Origin: Sporosarcina jeotgali
GTDB lineage: Bacteria > Bacillota > Bacilli > Bacillales_A > Planococcaceae
DNA length: 64,000 nt
NCBI RefSeq assembly: GCF_033304595.1
Contig: NZ_CP116341.1
Coordinates: 1,035,001 to 1,099,000, forward strand
Direction: 5' to 3'
The number at the start of each line of letters is the position of its first letter. The first letter of the stretch is position 1. Shown here in pieces: positions 1-10,083 of the stretch. Below the pieces are notes generated by a model, which saw only the letters and a list, made by a program, of their open reading frames with translations, ran no database searches and was not told the origin of the DNA. The position numbers were made by a program, and so were the translations under genes.

Positions 1-1953
1 AAGGAAGGGCAACTATTCCATGGAACCATCAAGCAGCTGTATCCTGGTGAAATGGCAGAAGTCCAAATCGGGAGCCAAAAGCTGAATGCAAAATTAGAAG
101 TTCCGCTAAAAGCAGGTGATTCTTATTATTTTCAAGTGAAATCCACTGAACCTGAATTGCAATTGAAACTGGTCTCCGGACCTCATGCGCAAGGAGAAAG
201 TCAAAGTGCGAAAATCGGCAGTCTGCTTGAAACGCTGCAGCTCACGAAGACTCCTGAAATGCGTAAACTTGTAGACTTTTTCATGAAACAGCAAATTCCA
301 ATTACACGAGAATCATTGATTGCTGGTGAAGCACTTCTGAAGCAAACCCTCCCGGCACAACAGCAGGAAGCACTTCAATCGATAGGGAAGTTAGTATCTC
401 TTAAGCTGCCAATAACACCTCAATTGTTTCAAGCGATGATGGGAATTGAAGCAAAGGCAGGACTTCAAGGTGTACTCGATGAACTTCAGCTGGCCGTAAA
501 GGGCGATACTAAAATACCTGTTGCTCAAAAGACGGATATCCAAACAATTCTGCAGCAAATTAAACAGCCTTTAGTGGAAACGAATGGGGGGAAGCTGCTG
601 GCGCAAACGCTATCAGCAGCATTGGACAAATCTGCTCCGCCTGAACTGCGGTTCCAAGCTGTTCAACTTCTGAAGACAGCAGGAATCTTACCTCCGCAAA
701 CGTCACTTGCCAACTTGCCGAAAGTGTTAGCGGAACTTGTCAATTCATCCCAAAAGACGGAAACTCAAAGTCAGGCATTTGAAAAGCAAGCGGCCCAACA
801 GATAAACTCGACTTCTGGTACAACGGGTTCGTCGGAAACTGTGCCTAAAATTGACGCTAAGCAGTTGTTAACGATGCTTCAACAAGCAGCTAGTGGTGTA
901 ACTAAACTGACACGGGGAGCTTCGACAGACCTTCAGCGGAATATTCAACAATCGGACTTGCCTGCAGCTGTGAAGACTCAGTTGATGAATTTATTAACAA
1001 CACATTCACAAACGAGTGAGACTGCAAATACTTTAGTTTCGAAATTTAGTGAGATAGTGTTCAGCGAATCTGCGAAACAGATGCTGCCTGGCCAAAATAC
1101 TGTTCAGACATCAATGAAGTTGACCAATACGGATCAAAATTCAACAGTTGTCCCGAACGCTGCGCCGAACGTAACACAACCGGGCTTGCCGGTTCTGTTG
1201 CAAGGGGTGCTGGATGCTCAAGGAGACCAAGAAAAACTGCCTGCACTCGTTAGACAGGCGATGCAATCGGATTCGCCGGTCATTCAATCTTTCTTAGCAG
1301 CTGCAGAAGCAGCTGTAAGTGACGAACTTTCAGGGAGCACGGTTAAACAAGCCATACAATCTGTATTGGCGAAAATGGGTGTTCACTATGAAGCGGGTCT
1401 CGCAGCAAAAGATCCTCATATTGCACAAATTCAGGACTCCCTGAAACCGCAGCTGGTTGCGCTATTGCAAGAGGGAGCAGCCGGAGCAGCACTTCGGGAT
1501 GCAGCTGAAACAGTCGTTTCAAGACTGAATGGACAACCGCTGCAATCTGCTGAGTCGGGTGTTCAACAGCAAATAATCATGCAAGTCCCGCTTCAGCTGC
1601 AAGGCAGGAAAATTGACGCCACGATTGAATGGAACGGACGAATGAAAGAGAACGGGAAAATTGACCCGGATCATGCGCGTGTTCTGTTTTACTTGGATCT
1701 TGAAACCATCCAGAAAACCGTAGTTGATATGCAAGTTCAGAACAAAGTGGTCACATTGACTATTTTTAACGAAGATCCTGCATTGAAAATGGTTGGAGAG
1801 CTGCTTCAGGATAGGCTGGCAGAAGGGTTGGATACGGAGGGGTATCAGCTTTCGGCTGTTCGGTTCAAGCCGTTTCAAGAAGATGTGAAACCGTCAAATA
1901 AATCGACCTTGTCTGCAGATAACGGAACACAAGGAGTCGATTTCCGGATATGA
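1..1953 (+). CDS. ylqG: YlqG, FliK-like hook-length-control domain protein (5' truncated by window edge)
   Basis: The frame is open from base 1, and the residues before the first internal ATG (base 52) read as a continuation of the domain (EGQLFHGTIKQLYPGE), so the true start lies upstream of the window. The visible part is about 650 residues, rich in Gln, Leu and Ala. The C-terminal ~100 residues (from QVPLQLQGRKIDATIEWNG) resemble the Flg_hook/FliK C-terminal fold. In B. subtilis the same gene, ylqG, lies upstream of ylqH and sucCD. Its stop overlaps the start of ylqH (ATGA), which implies translational coupling. Function is unproven; a link to flagellar-type export substrate switching is inferred from the FliK/FlhB pairing. 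Confidence 0.8.
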   Translation, partial: KEGQLFHGTIKQLYPGEMAEVQIGSQKLNAKLEVPLKAGDSYYFQVKSTEPELQLKLVSGPHAQGESQSAKIGSLLETLQLTKTPEMRKLVDFFMKQQIPITRESLIAGEALLKQTLPAQQQEALQSIGKLVSLKLPITPQLFQAMMGIEAKAGLQGVLDELQLAVKGDTKIPVAQKTDIQTILQQIKQPLVETNGGKLLAQTLSAALDKSAPPELRFQAVQLLKTAGILPPQTSLANLPKVLAELVNSSQKTETQSQAFEKQAAQQINSTSGTTGSSETVPKIDAKQLLTMLQQAASGVTKLTRGASTDLQRNIQQSDLPAAVKTQLMNLLTTHSQTSETANTLVSKFSEIVFSESAKQMLPGQNTVQTSMKLTNTDQNSTVVPNAAPNVTQPGLPVLLQGVLDAQGDQEKLPALVRQAMQSDSPVIQSFLAAAEAAVSDELSGSTVKQAIQSVLAKMGVHYEAGLAAKDPHIAQIQDSLKPQLVALLQEGAAGAALRDAAETVVSRLNGQPLQSAESGVQQQIIMQVPLQLQGRKIDATIEWNGRMKENGKIDPDHARVLFYLDLETIQKTVVDMQVQNKVVTLTIFNEDPALKMVGELLQDRLAEGLDTEGYQLSAVRFKPFQEDVKPSNKSTLSADNGTQGVDFRI

Positions 1954-2231
1954 GTGAAAAACGATACAAACGCCGTGAAGCAGTCGCGTTAACCTATTTG
2001 CCAGAGCTGAATGAGGCACCAAAAGTGACAGCCAAAGGAAAAGGGCAAGTTGCGGAAAATATACTTGAGAAAGCTCGTGAACACGGTGTGCCCATTCAAG
2101 AAGACCCAAGTCTAGTTGAATTGCTCGGTCAGCTGGAAGTGAATGAGACGATTCCTGACCAACTTTATCAAGCAGTGTCGGAAGTTTTGGCATATGTTTA
2201 CAGATTAGACCGTTCTAAGAGTGGAAAGTAA
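1950..2231 (+). CDS. ylqH: YlqH, FlhB cytoplasmic-tail homologue
   Basis: A 93-residue protein that aligns only with the cytoplasmic C-terminal domain of the export-gate protein FlhB. Its end, IPDQLYQAVSEVLAYVYRL, matches IPDQFFKAVAEVLAYVYRI of the full FlhB encoded at 29478-30557. It has no membrane segments. The FlhB autocleavage tetrapeptide NPTH is absent; the equivalent stretch reads VALTYLPELNEAP. It overlaps ylqG by 4 bp. Free FlhB tails of this kind (FlhX-like) are known in many flagellated bacteria; their role here is unproven. Confidence 0.82.
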   Translation: MSEKRYKRREAVALTYLPELNEAPKVTAKGKGQVAENILEKAREHGVPIQEDPSLVELLGQLEVNETIPDQLYQAVSEVLAYVYRLDRSKSGK

Positions 2232-2282
2232 CAGCAAAAATCTGTAATAGAACAGAAATTTCGCGCTTAACGAGTACAAATA

Positions 2283-2311
2283 TGGACATAGTATGACAAG
2301 TTTACTACAAT
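2283..2311 (+). promoter_or_regulatory. SigA-type promoter for sucCD
   Basis: TGGACA (2283-2288), a 17 bp spacer, then TACAAT (2306-2311). Each hexamer matches the SigA consensus at 5 of 6 positions. It lies about 48 bp upstream of the sucC start in the only gap between ylqH and sucC. Confidence 0.6.
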
Positions 2312-2358
2312 AGAATACGCAGTAAAGAATAGTTATCAGTTTGATTGGAGGATATAAG

Positions 2359-3519
2359 ATGAATATCCATGAATATCAAGGGAAACAACTGCTTCGTGAT
2401 TATGGAGTTGCAGCTTCAAAAGGAATTGCAGCATTTTCTCCGGAAGAGGCAGTAAAAGCAGCGAAAGAACTTGGCACTGAAGTATTTGTCGTGAAAGCGC
2501 AAATTCATGCAGGTGGCCGCGGAAAAGCGGGCGGCGTCAAAATTGCTAAAAATCTTGACGAAGTACGTGCTTACGCAAAAGAACTTCTTGGCAAAACGTT
2601 GGTGACTCACCAAACGGGTCCTGAAGGAAAAGAGGTTAAGCGTTTACTTATCGAAGAAGGCGCTGACATCAAAAAAGAATACTACATCAGTCTTGTTGTA
2701 GACCGTGCTACTGATCGCGTTACGCTAATGGGATCTGAAGAAGGCGGAATGGATATTGAAGAAGTTGCAGAAGCGACTCCTGAAAAGATCTTCCACGAAG
2801 TCATCGATCCAGTATCTGGATTAACTGGATTCCAAGCACGCCGTATGGCATTCAACATGAACATTCCTGCGCATCTAGTGAACAAAGCAGCGAAATTCAT
2901 GACAGGTCTATACCAAGTATTCGTAGAAAAAGATGCATCTATCGTTGAAATCAATCCGCTTGTAGTAACAGGGGATGACCAGGTGCTTGCACTTGATGCG
3001 AAATTCAACTTCGATGACAACGCATTGTTCCGTCACAAGGACATCGTTGAGTTGCGCGACTTCGAAGAAGAAGATGCAAAAGAAATTGAAGCATCCAAGT
3101 ACGACTTGAGCTATATTTCTTTAGACGGAAACATTGGCTGTATGGTCAATGGTGCCGGACTTGCTATGGCTACAATGGATACGATCAATTACTACGGCGG
3201 ATCACCCGCAAACTTCCTTGACGTTGGGGGCGGCGCGACTGCTGAAAAAGTAACTGAAGCGTTCAAAATCATCCTTTCAGATGAGCATGTTAAAGGGATT
3301 TTCGTTAACATCTTTGGCGGAATCATGAAGTGCGACGTTATCGCTGAGGGTGTAATCACTGCAGCGAAAGAAGTCGGCCTTGAAGTACCACTGGTTGTTC
3401 GCCTTGAGGGAACAAATGTGGAAAGAGGTAAAGCTTTGCTGAACGAATCAGGACTTAATATCATTGCAGCTGGCTCAATGGCAGACGGCGCGCAAAAGAT
3501 TGTTGAAATCGTAGGCTAA
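2359..3519 (+). CDS. sucC: Succinyl-CoA synthetase (ADP-forming) beta subunit
   Basis: TCA-cycle enzyme interconverting succinyl-CoA and succinate with substrate-level formation of ATP; works as an alpha/beta complex with SucD. The 386-residue product begins [16 protein letters not shown], the family's usual start, and contains an ATP-grasp fold ([11 protein letters not shown] near residue 50) and the C-terminal CoA-ligase domain ([19 protein letters not shown]). I chose ATG 2359 over the in-frame TTG at 2341 because GGAGGAT at 2347-2353 is correctly spaced for the ATG. sucD follows after an 18 bp gap, so the two are co-transcribed. Confidence 0.97.
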   Translation: MNIHEYQGKQLLRDYGVAASKGIAAFSPEEAVKAAKELGTEVFVVKAQIHAGGRGKAGGVKIAKNLDEVRAYAKELLGKTLVTHQTGPEGKEVKRLLIEEGADIKKEYYISLVVDRATDRVTLMGSEEGGMDIEEVAEATPEKIFHEVIDPVSGLTGFQARRMAFNMNIPAHLVNKAAKFMTGLYQVFVEKDASIVEINPLVVTGDDQVLALDAKFNFDDNALFRHKDIVELRDFEEEDAKEIEASKYDLSYISLDGNIGCMVNGAGLAMATMDTINYYGGSPANFLDVGGGATAEKVTEAFKIILSDEHVKGIFVNIFGGIMKCDVIAEGVITAAKEVGLEVPLVVRLEGTNVERGKALLNESGLNIIAAGSMADGAQKIVEIVG

Positions 3520-3537
3520 GAAAGGCAGGGACAAACG

Positions 3538-4440
3538 ATGAGTATTTATATCGATAAAAATACAAAAGTAGTCGTCCAGGGTATCACTGGCGGGACTGCA
3601 AAATTTCATACCCAGCAAATGCTTGAATACGGAACGAAAATCGTTGCAGGCGTAACACCTGGCAAAGGCGGCACAGAAGTTGATGGCGTTCCTGTATTTA
3701 ATACAATGGAAGAAGCTGTCAAAGAAACAGGCGCTAACGTTTCCGTAATCTACGTTCCAGCACCTTTCGCAGCAGATGCAATCATGGAAGCTGTAGACGC
3801 TGAACTTGATATGGCAATCTGTATTACAGAACATATTCCTGTTCTTGATATGGTGAAAGTAGTGCGTTACATGGACGGCAAAAAGACGCGTCTTGTTGGA
3901 CCAAACTGTCCTGGTGTTATTACACCAGAAGAATGTAAAATCGGTATTATGCCTGGATACATTCACACAAAAGGTCACGTTGGCGTAATTTCACGCTCTG
4001 GTACATTGACTTACGAAGCGGTTCACCAACTTTCTGAAGCGGGTATCGGTCAGACGACAGCTGTTGGTATTGGCGGGGACCCAGTCAATGGAACAAACTT
4101 CATCGACGTATTGAAGGAATTCAATGAAGACGAAGATACGTATGCAGTTGTTATGATTGGTGAAATCGGTGGAACTGCTGAAGAGGAAGCAGCTGAGTGG
4201 ATTAAAGCTAACATGAAGAAACCGGTTGTAGGATTCATCGGCGGACAAACAGCACCTCCAGGAAAGCGTATGGGCCATGCTGGTGCCATCATTTCTGGCG
4301 GTAAAGGTACTGCTGACGAAAAGATCAAAGCCCTCAATAACGCTGGTGTAGAAGTTGCAGAGACACCATCTGTTATCGGAGAAACATTGATTAAAGTAAT
4401 TAAAGAAAAAGGGCTATACGAAAAGTGTAAAACCCACTAA
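3538..4440 (+). CDS. sucD: Succinyl-CoA synthetase alpha subunit
   Basis: 300 residues, the usual length. The N-terminal CoA-binding Rossmann domain ([19 protein letters not shown]) is followed by the ligase domain. The phosphorylated catalytic histidine is His247 in [22 protein letters not shown] is the family signature near residue 121. It partners with SucC in the cytoplasm. Eighteen bases separate it from sucC, and a strong terminator follows directly, closing a two-gene operon. Confidence 0.97.
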   Translation: MSIYIDKNTKVVVQGITGGTAKFHTQQMLEYGTKIVAGVTPGKGGTEVDGVPVFNTMEEAVKETGANVSVIYVPAPFAADAIMEAVDAELDMAICITEHIPVLDMVKVVRYMDGKKTRLVGPNCPGVITPEECKIGIMPGYIHTKGHVGVISRSGTLTYEAVHQLSEAGIGQTTAVGIGGDPVNGTNFIDVLKEFNEDEDTYAVVMIGEIGGTAEEEAAEWIKANMKKPVVGFIGGQTAPPGKRMGHAGAIISGGKGTADEKIKALNNAGVEVAETPSVIGETLIKVIKEKGLYEKCKTH

Positions 4441-4448
4441 GATAGAAG

Positions 4449-4483
4449 ATGCAGCGTATTCAATAGATACGCTGCATTTTTTC
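4449..4483 (+). terminator. Rho-independent terminator after sucD
   Basis: Perfect 11 bp stem ATGCAGCGTAT / ATACGCTGCAT with a 7 nt loop, followed by a run of T. It separates sucCD from dprA. Confidence 0.9.
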
Positions 4484-4504
4484 TAAATGCAGAGGAGTTA
4501 TTCT

Positions 4505-5356
4505 ATGAAGCTATCTGAACAAGATCATGAACTTTTAAAACTTCATTATGCATGGCCGGTTCCTTATCCGAAACTAACCAGATTGCTGGGAAGTGAAAAT
4601 GAAAATAATTACTTACCGAATTTATCACAAAAACAACGTACAAACCTGACTGCGAAACTTGCCCAACTATCCCCATTGCCCCTCTTGGATTTATTGCTTG
4701 AAAAAGGAATCATCCCCATCCCTTATACCCATCCTGACTATCCCGAACAACTAAAACAATTAATAGATCCACCTGCGGTCCTCTATACAAAAGGAAATCA
4801 AAACTTATTGAAAAAACAAAGTAAAGTTGCAATTATTGGTTCGCGTAAAGCCGGGAATTATTCGATTTGTGCTATGAATATGATTGTGCCGCCATTAGTT
4901 CAGCATGGCTCTGTCATTGTCTCAGGACTTGCGAAAGGTGCAGATACAATGGCACATCAGGCCGCTATAAAATATGGAGGGCAGACAATCGCGGTCCTTG
5001 GACATGGTTTTCTTCATCTATACCCGAAAGAAAATGAGAAGCTTGCTGCAACTATTGCAAAAGAACACCTATTATTAACCGAATTTCCTCCTTACCATCC
5101 GCCTGCCAAATGGACGTTCCCGATGAGAAATCGGATTATTAGCGGGCTGTCCAGCTCCATTGTCATTACGGAATCGGCAGTCAAGAGCGGAACGATGAGT
5201 ACAATCGAGCATGCCCTCGATCATGGCAAAGAAGTATTCGCAGTGCCAGGACCTATTGACTCGCCGTTGTCACTCGGGCCGAACAAACTATTGGATGAAG
5301 GAGCCCGGCCAATTTGGAGCGGTTTTCAAATTATAGAACCTCTTGTCGAATTTTGA
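4505..5356 (+). CDS. dprA: DNA processing protein DprA
   Basis: DprA binds incoming single-stranded DNA in natural transformation and loads RecA. The 283-residue product carries the Rossmann-like DprA core: KVAIIGSRKAGNYS, SGLAKGADTMAH, LGHGFLHLYPKEN, FPMRNRIISGLSSSIVITES and EVFAVPGPID. ATG 4505 is chosen because AGAGGAG (4491-4497) sits 7 nt upstream; the in-frame ATG at 4487 lies inside the terminator tail. There is no extra C-terminal winged-helix domain. The position between sucD and topA is the same as in B. subtilis (dprA/smf). Confidence 0.94.
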   Translation: MKLSEQDHELLKLHYAWPVPYPKLTRLLGSENENNYLPNLSQKQRTNLTAKLAQLSPLPLLDLLLEKGIIPIPYTHPDYPEQLKQLIDPPAVLYTKGNQNLLKKQSKVAIIGSRKAGNYSICAMNMIVPPLVQHGSVIVSGLAKGADTMAHQAAIKYGGQTIAVLGHGFLHLYPKENEKLAATIAKEHLLLTEFPPYHPPAKWTFPMRNRIISGLSSSIVITESAVKSGTMSTIEHALDHGKEVFAVPGPIDSPLSLGPNKLLDEGARPIWSGFQIIEPLVEF

Positions 5357-5476
5357 CGATAGAAATGTCTTTTTACTAAAATAGTTGCTTTTCCATGAAA
5401 ACTGTTATACATTTTGCAACAGATATTCTTTTAGATGAATAAATACAAAGAACCTCTTTAAGGGGGGCACATTAGA

Positions 5477-7555
5477 ATGGCAGATTACCTAGTAATTGTG
5501 GAATCACCAGCAAAAGCAAAAACCATTGAACGCTATTTAGGAAAGAAATACAAAGTGCGCGCATCCCTTGGCCACTTAAGAGACTTGCCGCGCAGTCAAA
5601 TGGGCGTAGACGTAGAAAATAATTATGAGCCGAAGTATATTACGATTCGCGGCAAAGGCCCGATTTTACAGGACTTGAAAAAAGAAGCCAAAAAAGCAAA
5701 AAAAATCTTTCTCGCAGCTGACCCCGACAGAGAAGGGGAAGCAATCGCCTGGCATCTGGCACATCAACTTGGTGTGGATGAAAACTCAGACTGCCGCGTT
5801 GTGTTTAACGAAATTACAAAAGACGCAATTAACGAGTCGTTTAAAAATCCGCGTCCTATTAATACAGACTTAGTAGACGCTCAACAAGCACGCCGAATTC
5901 TAGATCGGCTTGTCGGCTATAATATCAGTCCGATTCTATGGAAGAAAGTTAAGAAAGGGCTGTCAGCGGGACGGGTTCAATCTGTTGCGCTAAAACTTAT
6001 TATTGATCGCGAAGAAGAAATTAAATCCTTTGAACCAGAAGAGTATTGGTCAATTGGAGCGGGATTCAGTAAAAAAGAAGGGAATTTTGAAGCTTCTTTC
6101 TATGGAACTGCAGGTAAAAAAGTCAAACTGACCGACAAGAAACAAGTAGATGGAATCCTTTCAACCTTGGATGGCGACGATTTTACCGTAAGCCAAGTTG
6201 TAAAGAAAGAACGTAAACGTAATCCTGCAGTACCGTTTACTACATCATCCTTGCAGCAAGAAGCAGCTCGCAAGTTAAACTTCCGCGCTAAGAAAACCAT
6301 GATGGTTGCACAGCAGCTGTACGAAGGAATTACAATCGGCAAAGAAGGAATCGTTGGTCTGATTACGTATATGAGAACAGACTCTACGAGAACTTCTGAG
6401 ACGGCTCAAGCTGAAGCTAAAACTCATATTGAGTCTATGTATGGCGAGGAATTCACACGCAAAACAAAGGCGGCAGGCAAATCTTCAGCTGCGAAAACCC
6501 AAGATGCACACGAAGCAGTACGTCCGACGTCTGTACTTCGCACACCTGAAGCGATGAAAGCGTTTTTATCAAAAGATCAGTTGAAATTATACAAACTTAT
6601 CTGGTCACGTTTCCTTGCAAGTCAAATGGCGCCTGCAATCCTCGATACAGTCACTGTTGATTTACTGAACAACGATGTTCAGTTCAGGGCAACTGGATCA
6701 CAAGTGAAGTTTCAAGGGTTTATGAAAGTATATATTGAAAGTCATGATGATAAGGAAGAAGAGAAGGATAATGTTCTGCCTCCTCTAGCTGAAGGGGAAA
6801 CGGTCACTTGCGCTTCGATTGATCCGAAACAGCATTTCACGCAGCCGCCGCCACGTTTTTCAGAGGCGCGGCTAGTGAAAACGCTTGAAGAACTGGGAAT
6901 AGGGCGGCCGTCGACATATGCCCCTACATTGGATACGATTCAAAAAAGAGGATATGTCACCCTGGATGCAAAGCGATTTGTTCCGACTGAATTAGGCGGA
7001 ATCGTCAATTCAGCAGTCAATCAATACTTCTCTGACATTACTAATGCGGAATTTACAGCTAAAATGGAACAAAGTCTGGACCATATTGAAGTGGGAGAAA
7101 TCCCATGGGTTAAGGTCATAGATGAGTTTTATGTGGATTTTGAAAAGCATTTGAAAGTCGCGGATGAAGAAATGGAAAAGATTGAAATTAAGGATGAGCC
7201 TGCAGGAGAAGACTGCGAAAAGTGCGGATCTCCAATGGTTTATAAAATGGGACGGTATGGTAAGTTCATGGCGTGCTCGAACTTCCCGGATTGCCGGAAT
7301 ACAAAAGCAATCATTAAACCAATCGGCGTAACGTGTCCGCTTTGTAAGGAAGGCGAAGTCGTCGAACGGAAGAGTAAGAAAAACAGAATCTTTTATGGGT
7401 GTGACCGATATCCTGAATGTGAATACATTTCGTGGGATAAACCGATTTCGAGACCGTGTCCGAAGTGTGAAAGTACACTTGTCGAAAAACGCTTGAAAAA
7501 AGGATTGCAAATCCAATGTACGGAATGTGACTATAAAGAAAAACCGCAAGAATAA
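5477..7555 (+). CDS. topA: DNA topoisomerase I (type IA)
   Basis: Relaxes negative supercoils behind RNA polymerase through a 5'-phosphotyrosine intermediate. The 692-residue product has an N-terminal TOPRIM domain ([15 protein letters not shown]; acidic DPDREGEA near residues 82-89) and catalytic Tyr298 in [12 protein letters not shown]. Three C-terminal four-cysteine zinc ribbons are visible, beginning CEKCGSP, CPLCKEG and CPKCEST. The Shine-Dalgarno AAGGGGGG lies just upstream of ATG 5477. The 120 bp gap before it holds only a weak promoter-like pair (TTGCTT 5385, TACATT 5408, 17 bp apart). Confidence 0.97.
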   Translation: MADYLVIVESPAKAKTIERYLGKKYKVRASLGHLRDLPRSQMGVDVENNYEPKYITIRGKGPILQDLKKEAKKAKKIFLAADPDREGEAIAWHLAHQLGVDENSDCRVVFNEITKDAINESFKNPRPINTDLVDAQQARRILDRLVGYNISPILWKKVKKGLSAGRVQSVALKLIIDREEEIKSFEPEEYWSIGAGFSKKEGNFEASFYGTAGKKVKLTDKKQVDGILSTLDGDDFTVSQVVKKERKRNPAVPFTTSSLQQEAARKLNFRAKKTMMVAQQLYEGITIGKEGIVGLITYMRTDSTRTSETAQAEAKTHIESMYGEEFTRKTKAAGKSSAAKTQDAHEAVRPTSVLRTPEAMKAFLSKDQLKLYKLIWSRFLASQMAPAILDTVTVDLLNNDVQFRATGSQVKFQGFMKVYIESHDDKEEEKDNVLPPLAEGETVTCASIDPKQHFTQPPPRFSEARLVKTLEELGIGRPSTYAPTLDTIQKRGYVTLDAKRFVPTELGGIVNSAVNQYFSDITNAEFTAKMEQSLDHIEVGEIPWVKVIDEFYVDFEKHLKVADEEMEKIEIKDEPAGEDCEKCGSPMVYKMGRYGKFMACSNFPDCRNTKAIIKPIGVTCPLCKEGEVVERKSKKNRIFYGCDRYPECEYISWDKPISRPCPKCESTLVEKRLKKGLQIQCTECDYKEKPQE

Positions 7556-7579
7556 CATTGCTAGAGAGAAGGGTTCAAT

Positions 7580-8890
7580 GTGACACCAATTGTAAATGTC
7601 ATCGGTGCAGGACTTGCTGGAAGTGAAGCGGCTTGGCAAATTGCAAGCAGAGGAGTACAGGTTCGATTATACGAAATGCGACCTGTACAGCAAACTCCAG
7701 CTCACCATACAGATAAATTCGCAGAGCTTGTCTGCAGTAACTCATTACGCGCAAACTCACTGACGAATGCTGTAGGCGTCATTAAAGAAGAAATGAGACG
7801 TTTAGACTCTGTCATTATTGCGGCAGCGGATGCTTGCGCTGTTCCTGCAGGAGGGGCGCTTGCTGTGGATCGTCATGAGTTCTCTGCGCATGTAACAGAA
7901 AAAGTACGGAATCACCCACTAGTGGAAGTTATAAATGAAGAAGTGACGGAGATACCCGAGGGCATCACTGTAATTGCAACGGGCCCGCTCACTTCTCCGG
8001 CACTGGCTGAAAAAGTACGCCAGCTTACTGGTGAAGAATACTTATACTTTTACGATGCGGCAGCTCCTATTGTCGAGAAGGACTCCATCGATATGGACAA
8101 AGTCTATTTGAAATCCCGATATGACAAGGGAGAAGCTGCGTATCTCAATTGTCCGATGAATGAAGAAGAGTTTGCTGTCTTTTACAATGCATTAGTAAAC
8201 GCAGAAGTTGCCGAACTGAAAGAATTCGAAAAAGAAGTGTACTTCGAGAGTTGTATGCCTGTCGAAGTTTTAGCGAGCCGCGGAGATAAGACGCTGCTAT
8301 TCGGTCCTATGAAACCTGTAGGGCTGGAAGATCCAAAAACAGGTAAACGTCCAAAAGCTGTCGTACAACTTCGTCAAGATGATGCAGCAGGAACGCTGTA
8401 CAACATTGTTGGATTCCAAACGCACATGAAGTGGGGCGCTCAAAAGGAAGTATTGCGACTCATTCCAGGCCTTGAGAATGTTGAAATCGTACGGTATGGT
8501 GTGATGCATCGCAATACGTTCATCAATTCACCAAGAGTCTTACAACCAACTTATCAGTTGAGAGCCAACCCGAATTTGTTCTTCGCTGGACAGATGACAG
8601 GAGTGGAAGGATATGTTGAGTCTGCCGGTGCTGGTTTAGTTGCGGGGATGAATGCTGCGCGACTGGCTTTAGGAGAAGAACTTTATATCCTGCCGCATCA
8701 GACAGCTTTGGGGAGCATGGCAAGGTACATTACAGAAGCAGATTCAAAGAACTTCCAGCCAATGAATGTGAACTTCGGATTGTTCCCAGATCTAGGCGAG
8801 CGTGTCCGATCTAAACTGGAACGTGCAGAAAGACATGCGAATCGTGCCCTGGAAGCATTGGATGCATTTAAAACTGAACACCAGCTTTAA
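7580..8890 (+). CDS. trmFO: Methylenetetrahydrofolate-tRNA-(uracil-5-)-methyltransferase TrmFO
   Basis: Forms 5-methyluridine at position 54 of tRNA using methylene-THF and FAD. The 436-residue product starts with an FAD-binding Rossmann motif ([18 protein letters not shown]) and carries the TrmFO/GidA-family signatures [20 protein letters not shown] and [20 protein letters not shown]. The start is GTG, preceded by AGAGAAGGG. The gap from topA is 24 bp, so the two are probably co-transcribed. A terminator follows. Confidence 0.96.
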   Translation: MTPIVNVIGAGLAGSEAAWQIASRGVQVRLYEMRPVQQTPAHHTDKFAELVCSNSLRANSLTNAVGVIKEEMRRLDSVIIAAADACAVPAGGALAVDRHEFSAHVTEKVRNHPLVEVINEEVTEIPEGITVIATGPLTSPALAEKVRQLTGEEYLYFYDAAAPIVEKDSIDMDKVYLKSRYDKGEAAYLNCPMNEEEFAVFYNALVNAEVAELKEFEKEVYFESCMPVEVLASRGDKTLLFGPMKPVGLEDPKTGKRPKAVVQLRQDDAAGTLYNIVGFQTHMKWGAQKEVLRLIPGLENVEIVRYGVMHRNTFINSPRVLQPTYQLRANPNLFFAGQMTGVEGYVESAGAGLVAGMNAARLALGEELYILPHQTALGSMARYITEADSKNFQPMNVNFGLFPDLGERVRSKLERAERHANRALEALDAFKTEHQL

Positions 8891-8898
8891 GATTGATG

Positions 8899-8932
8899 AG
8901 AAGAAGGGAGATAGCCTTTCTTCTTCTTTTTT
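8899..8932 (+). terminator. Rho-independent terminator after trmFO
   Basis: Stem AGAAGAAGGG (8899-8908) / CCTTTCTTCT (8915-8924) with one G-T pair and a 6 nt loop, then TCTTTTTT. Confidence 0.85.
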
Positions 8933-9017
8933 GTGTGAAAGTACGAAGTAAATGTGAATAATCAATGTCATTTCTCAAAAAGTATTCCACAGAGGTCTGA
9001 CAACCAGATGCTCATAG

Positions 9018-9047
9018 TTGTAGAAATACCTGTCAATCGTGTATAGT
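9018..9047 (+). promoter_or_regulatory. Candidate SigA promoter for xerC-hslVU-codY
   Basis: TTGTAG (9018-9023), an 18 bp spacer, then TATAGT (9042-9047). It lies in the 281 bp gene-free stretch 8891-9171, which otherwise holds the trmFO terminator and, further down, AT-rich sequence with no feature I can name. Confidence 0.4.
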
Positions 9048-9171
9048 AAATCGTGGATGAATTTGAATTTAAGGAGTAGTCGGCATTTTCAATAAGTTAA
9101 GATAATCGTATACGCTATTTGCCGAGCGTTTAAATGCTGATTATTTGTTCGCTTTTCGGGAGGTGTATTAA

Positions 9172-10071
9172 ATGGATGAAAAGACGCTCCGGATTCGTAA
9201 TGAGTATATTGCGTATGTTCGTTTTGAAAAAAACTATTCAGTCCACACTGTAACGGAATATGAAAGAGATGTAGATGAATTCCTTGAGTTCTTAAAAACC
9301 GAAGGCATTCTTACGATAGAGAGCATTACATATCAAGAAGCGCGCCTTTTTGCTTCACGTCTGTATGACCGCGAATTATCAAGAGCCAGTATTTCCAGAA
9401 AGATTTCTTCAGTTCGTTCATTTTTCCGTTTTGCTAATGCTCGTTATGATATTAATGACACAGCATTTCGTTTGCTGCATCATCCTAAAAAGGAAGAGCG
9501 TCTTCCTGCTTTTTTTTATGCGGAGGAACTTGACAAACTTTTTGAAGCGTGCCTTGGAGAAAAGCCAAGAGATCATCGTGATCGTGCGCTGTTAGAACTG
9601 CTCTATGCAACAGGGATTCGTGTAAGTGAACTCACATCGATCTGTTTAGGTGATATTGATAACGATCTTGGTATTGTCCGTGTAATGGGAAAAGGAAGAA
9701 AAGAACGCTACGTCCCATTTGGCAGCTTAGCGCAGTCTGCAATCGAGCAATATATAGAAATAAGCAGGCCATTGTTGATGAAAACTGTTAAACATGATCG
9801 GTTATTTGTGAACTTGCGCGGCGGGCCCCTAACTGAACGCGGTGTCAGGCATATTTTAGATGCCATCGTTGAGCGGGCGTGCATTGAGTCAAATGTTTAT
9901 CCGCATATGCTGCGTCATACATTTGCAACCCATTTACTATCTGCAGGAGCGGATATGCGAACTGTCCAAGAACTTTTAGGGCACAGTGATTTATCATCGA
10001 CACAAATATACACCCATACAACGAAAGAGCATTTAAGAAGAACCTATATGAATACGCATCCGCGTGCTTAG
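9172..10071 (+). CDS. xerC: Site-specific tyrosine recombinase XerC (CodV)
   Basis: Resolves chromosome dimers at dif together with a XerD/RipX partner encoded elsewhere. The 299-residue product has the N-terminal SAM-like core-binding domain (residues ~1-90) and the full catalytic set: Arg150 (TGIRVSEL), Lys174 (VMGKGRKER), His245/Arg248 (HMLRHTFATHLL), His271 (LGHSDL) and nucleophile Tyr280 (STQIYTHT). ATG 9172 follows GGGAGGTG. It heads the B. subtilis-type codV-clpQ-clpY-codY cluster, with 12 bp before hslV. Confidence 0.94.
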   Translation: MDEKTLRIRNEYIAYVRFEKNYSVHTVTEYERDVDEFLEFLKTEGILTIESITYQEARLFASRLYDRELSRASISRKISSVRSFFRFANARYDINDTAFRLLHHPKKEERLPAFFYAEELDKLFEACLGEKPRDHRDRALLELLYATGIRVSELTSICLGDIDNDLGIVRVMGKGRKERYVPFGSLAQSAIEQYIEISRPLLMKTVKHDRLFVNLRGGPLTERGVRHILDAIVERACIESNVYPHMLRHTFATHLLSAGADMRTVQELLGHSDLSSTQIYTHTTKEHLRRTYMNTHPRA

Positions 10072-10083
10072 GAGGAAATTTAA

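Noticed and set aside
3475-3978. A 167-residue reading frame on the - strand with many Cys and Phe
   Set aside because: Antisense shadow of sucD. Composition reflects the complementary codons.
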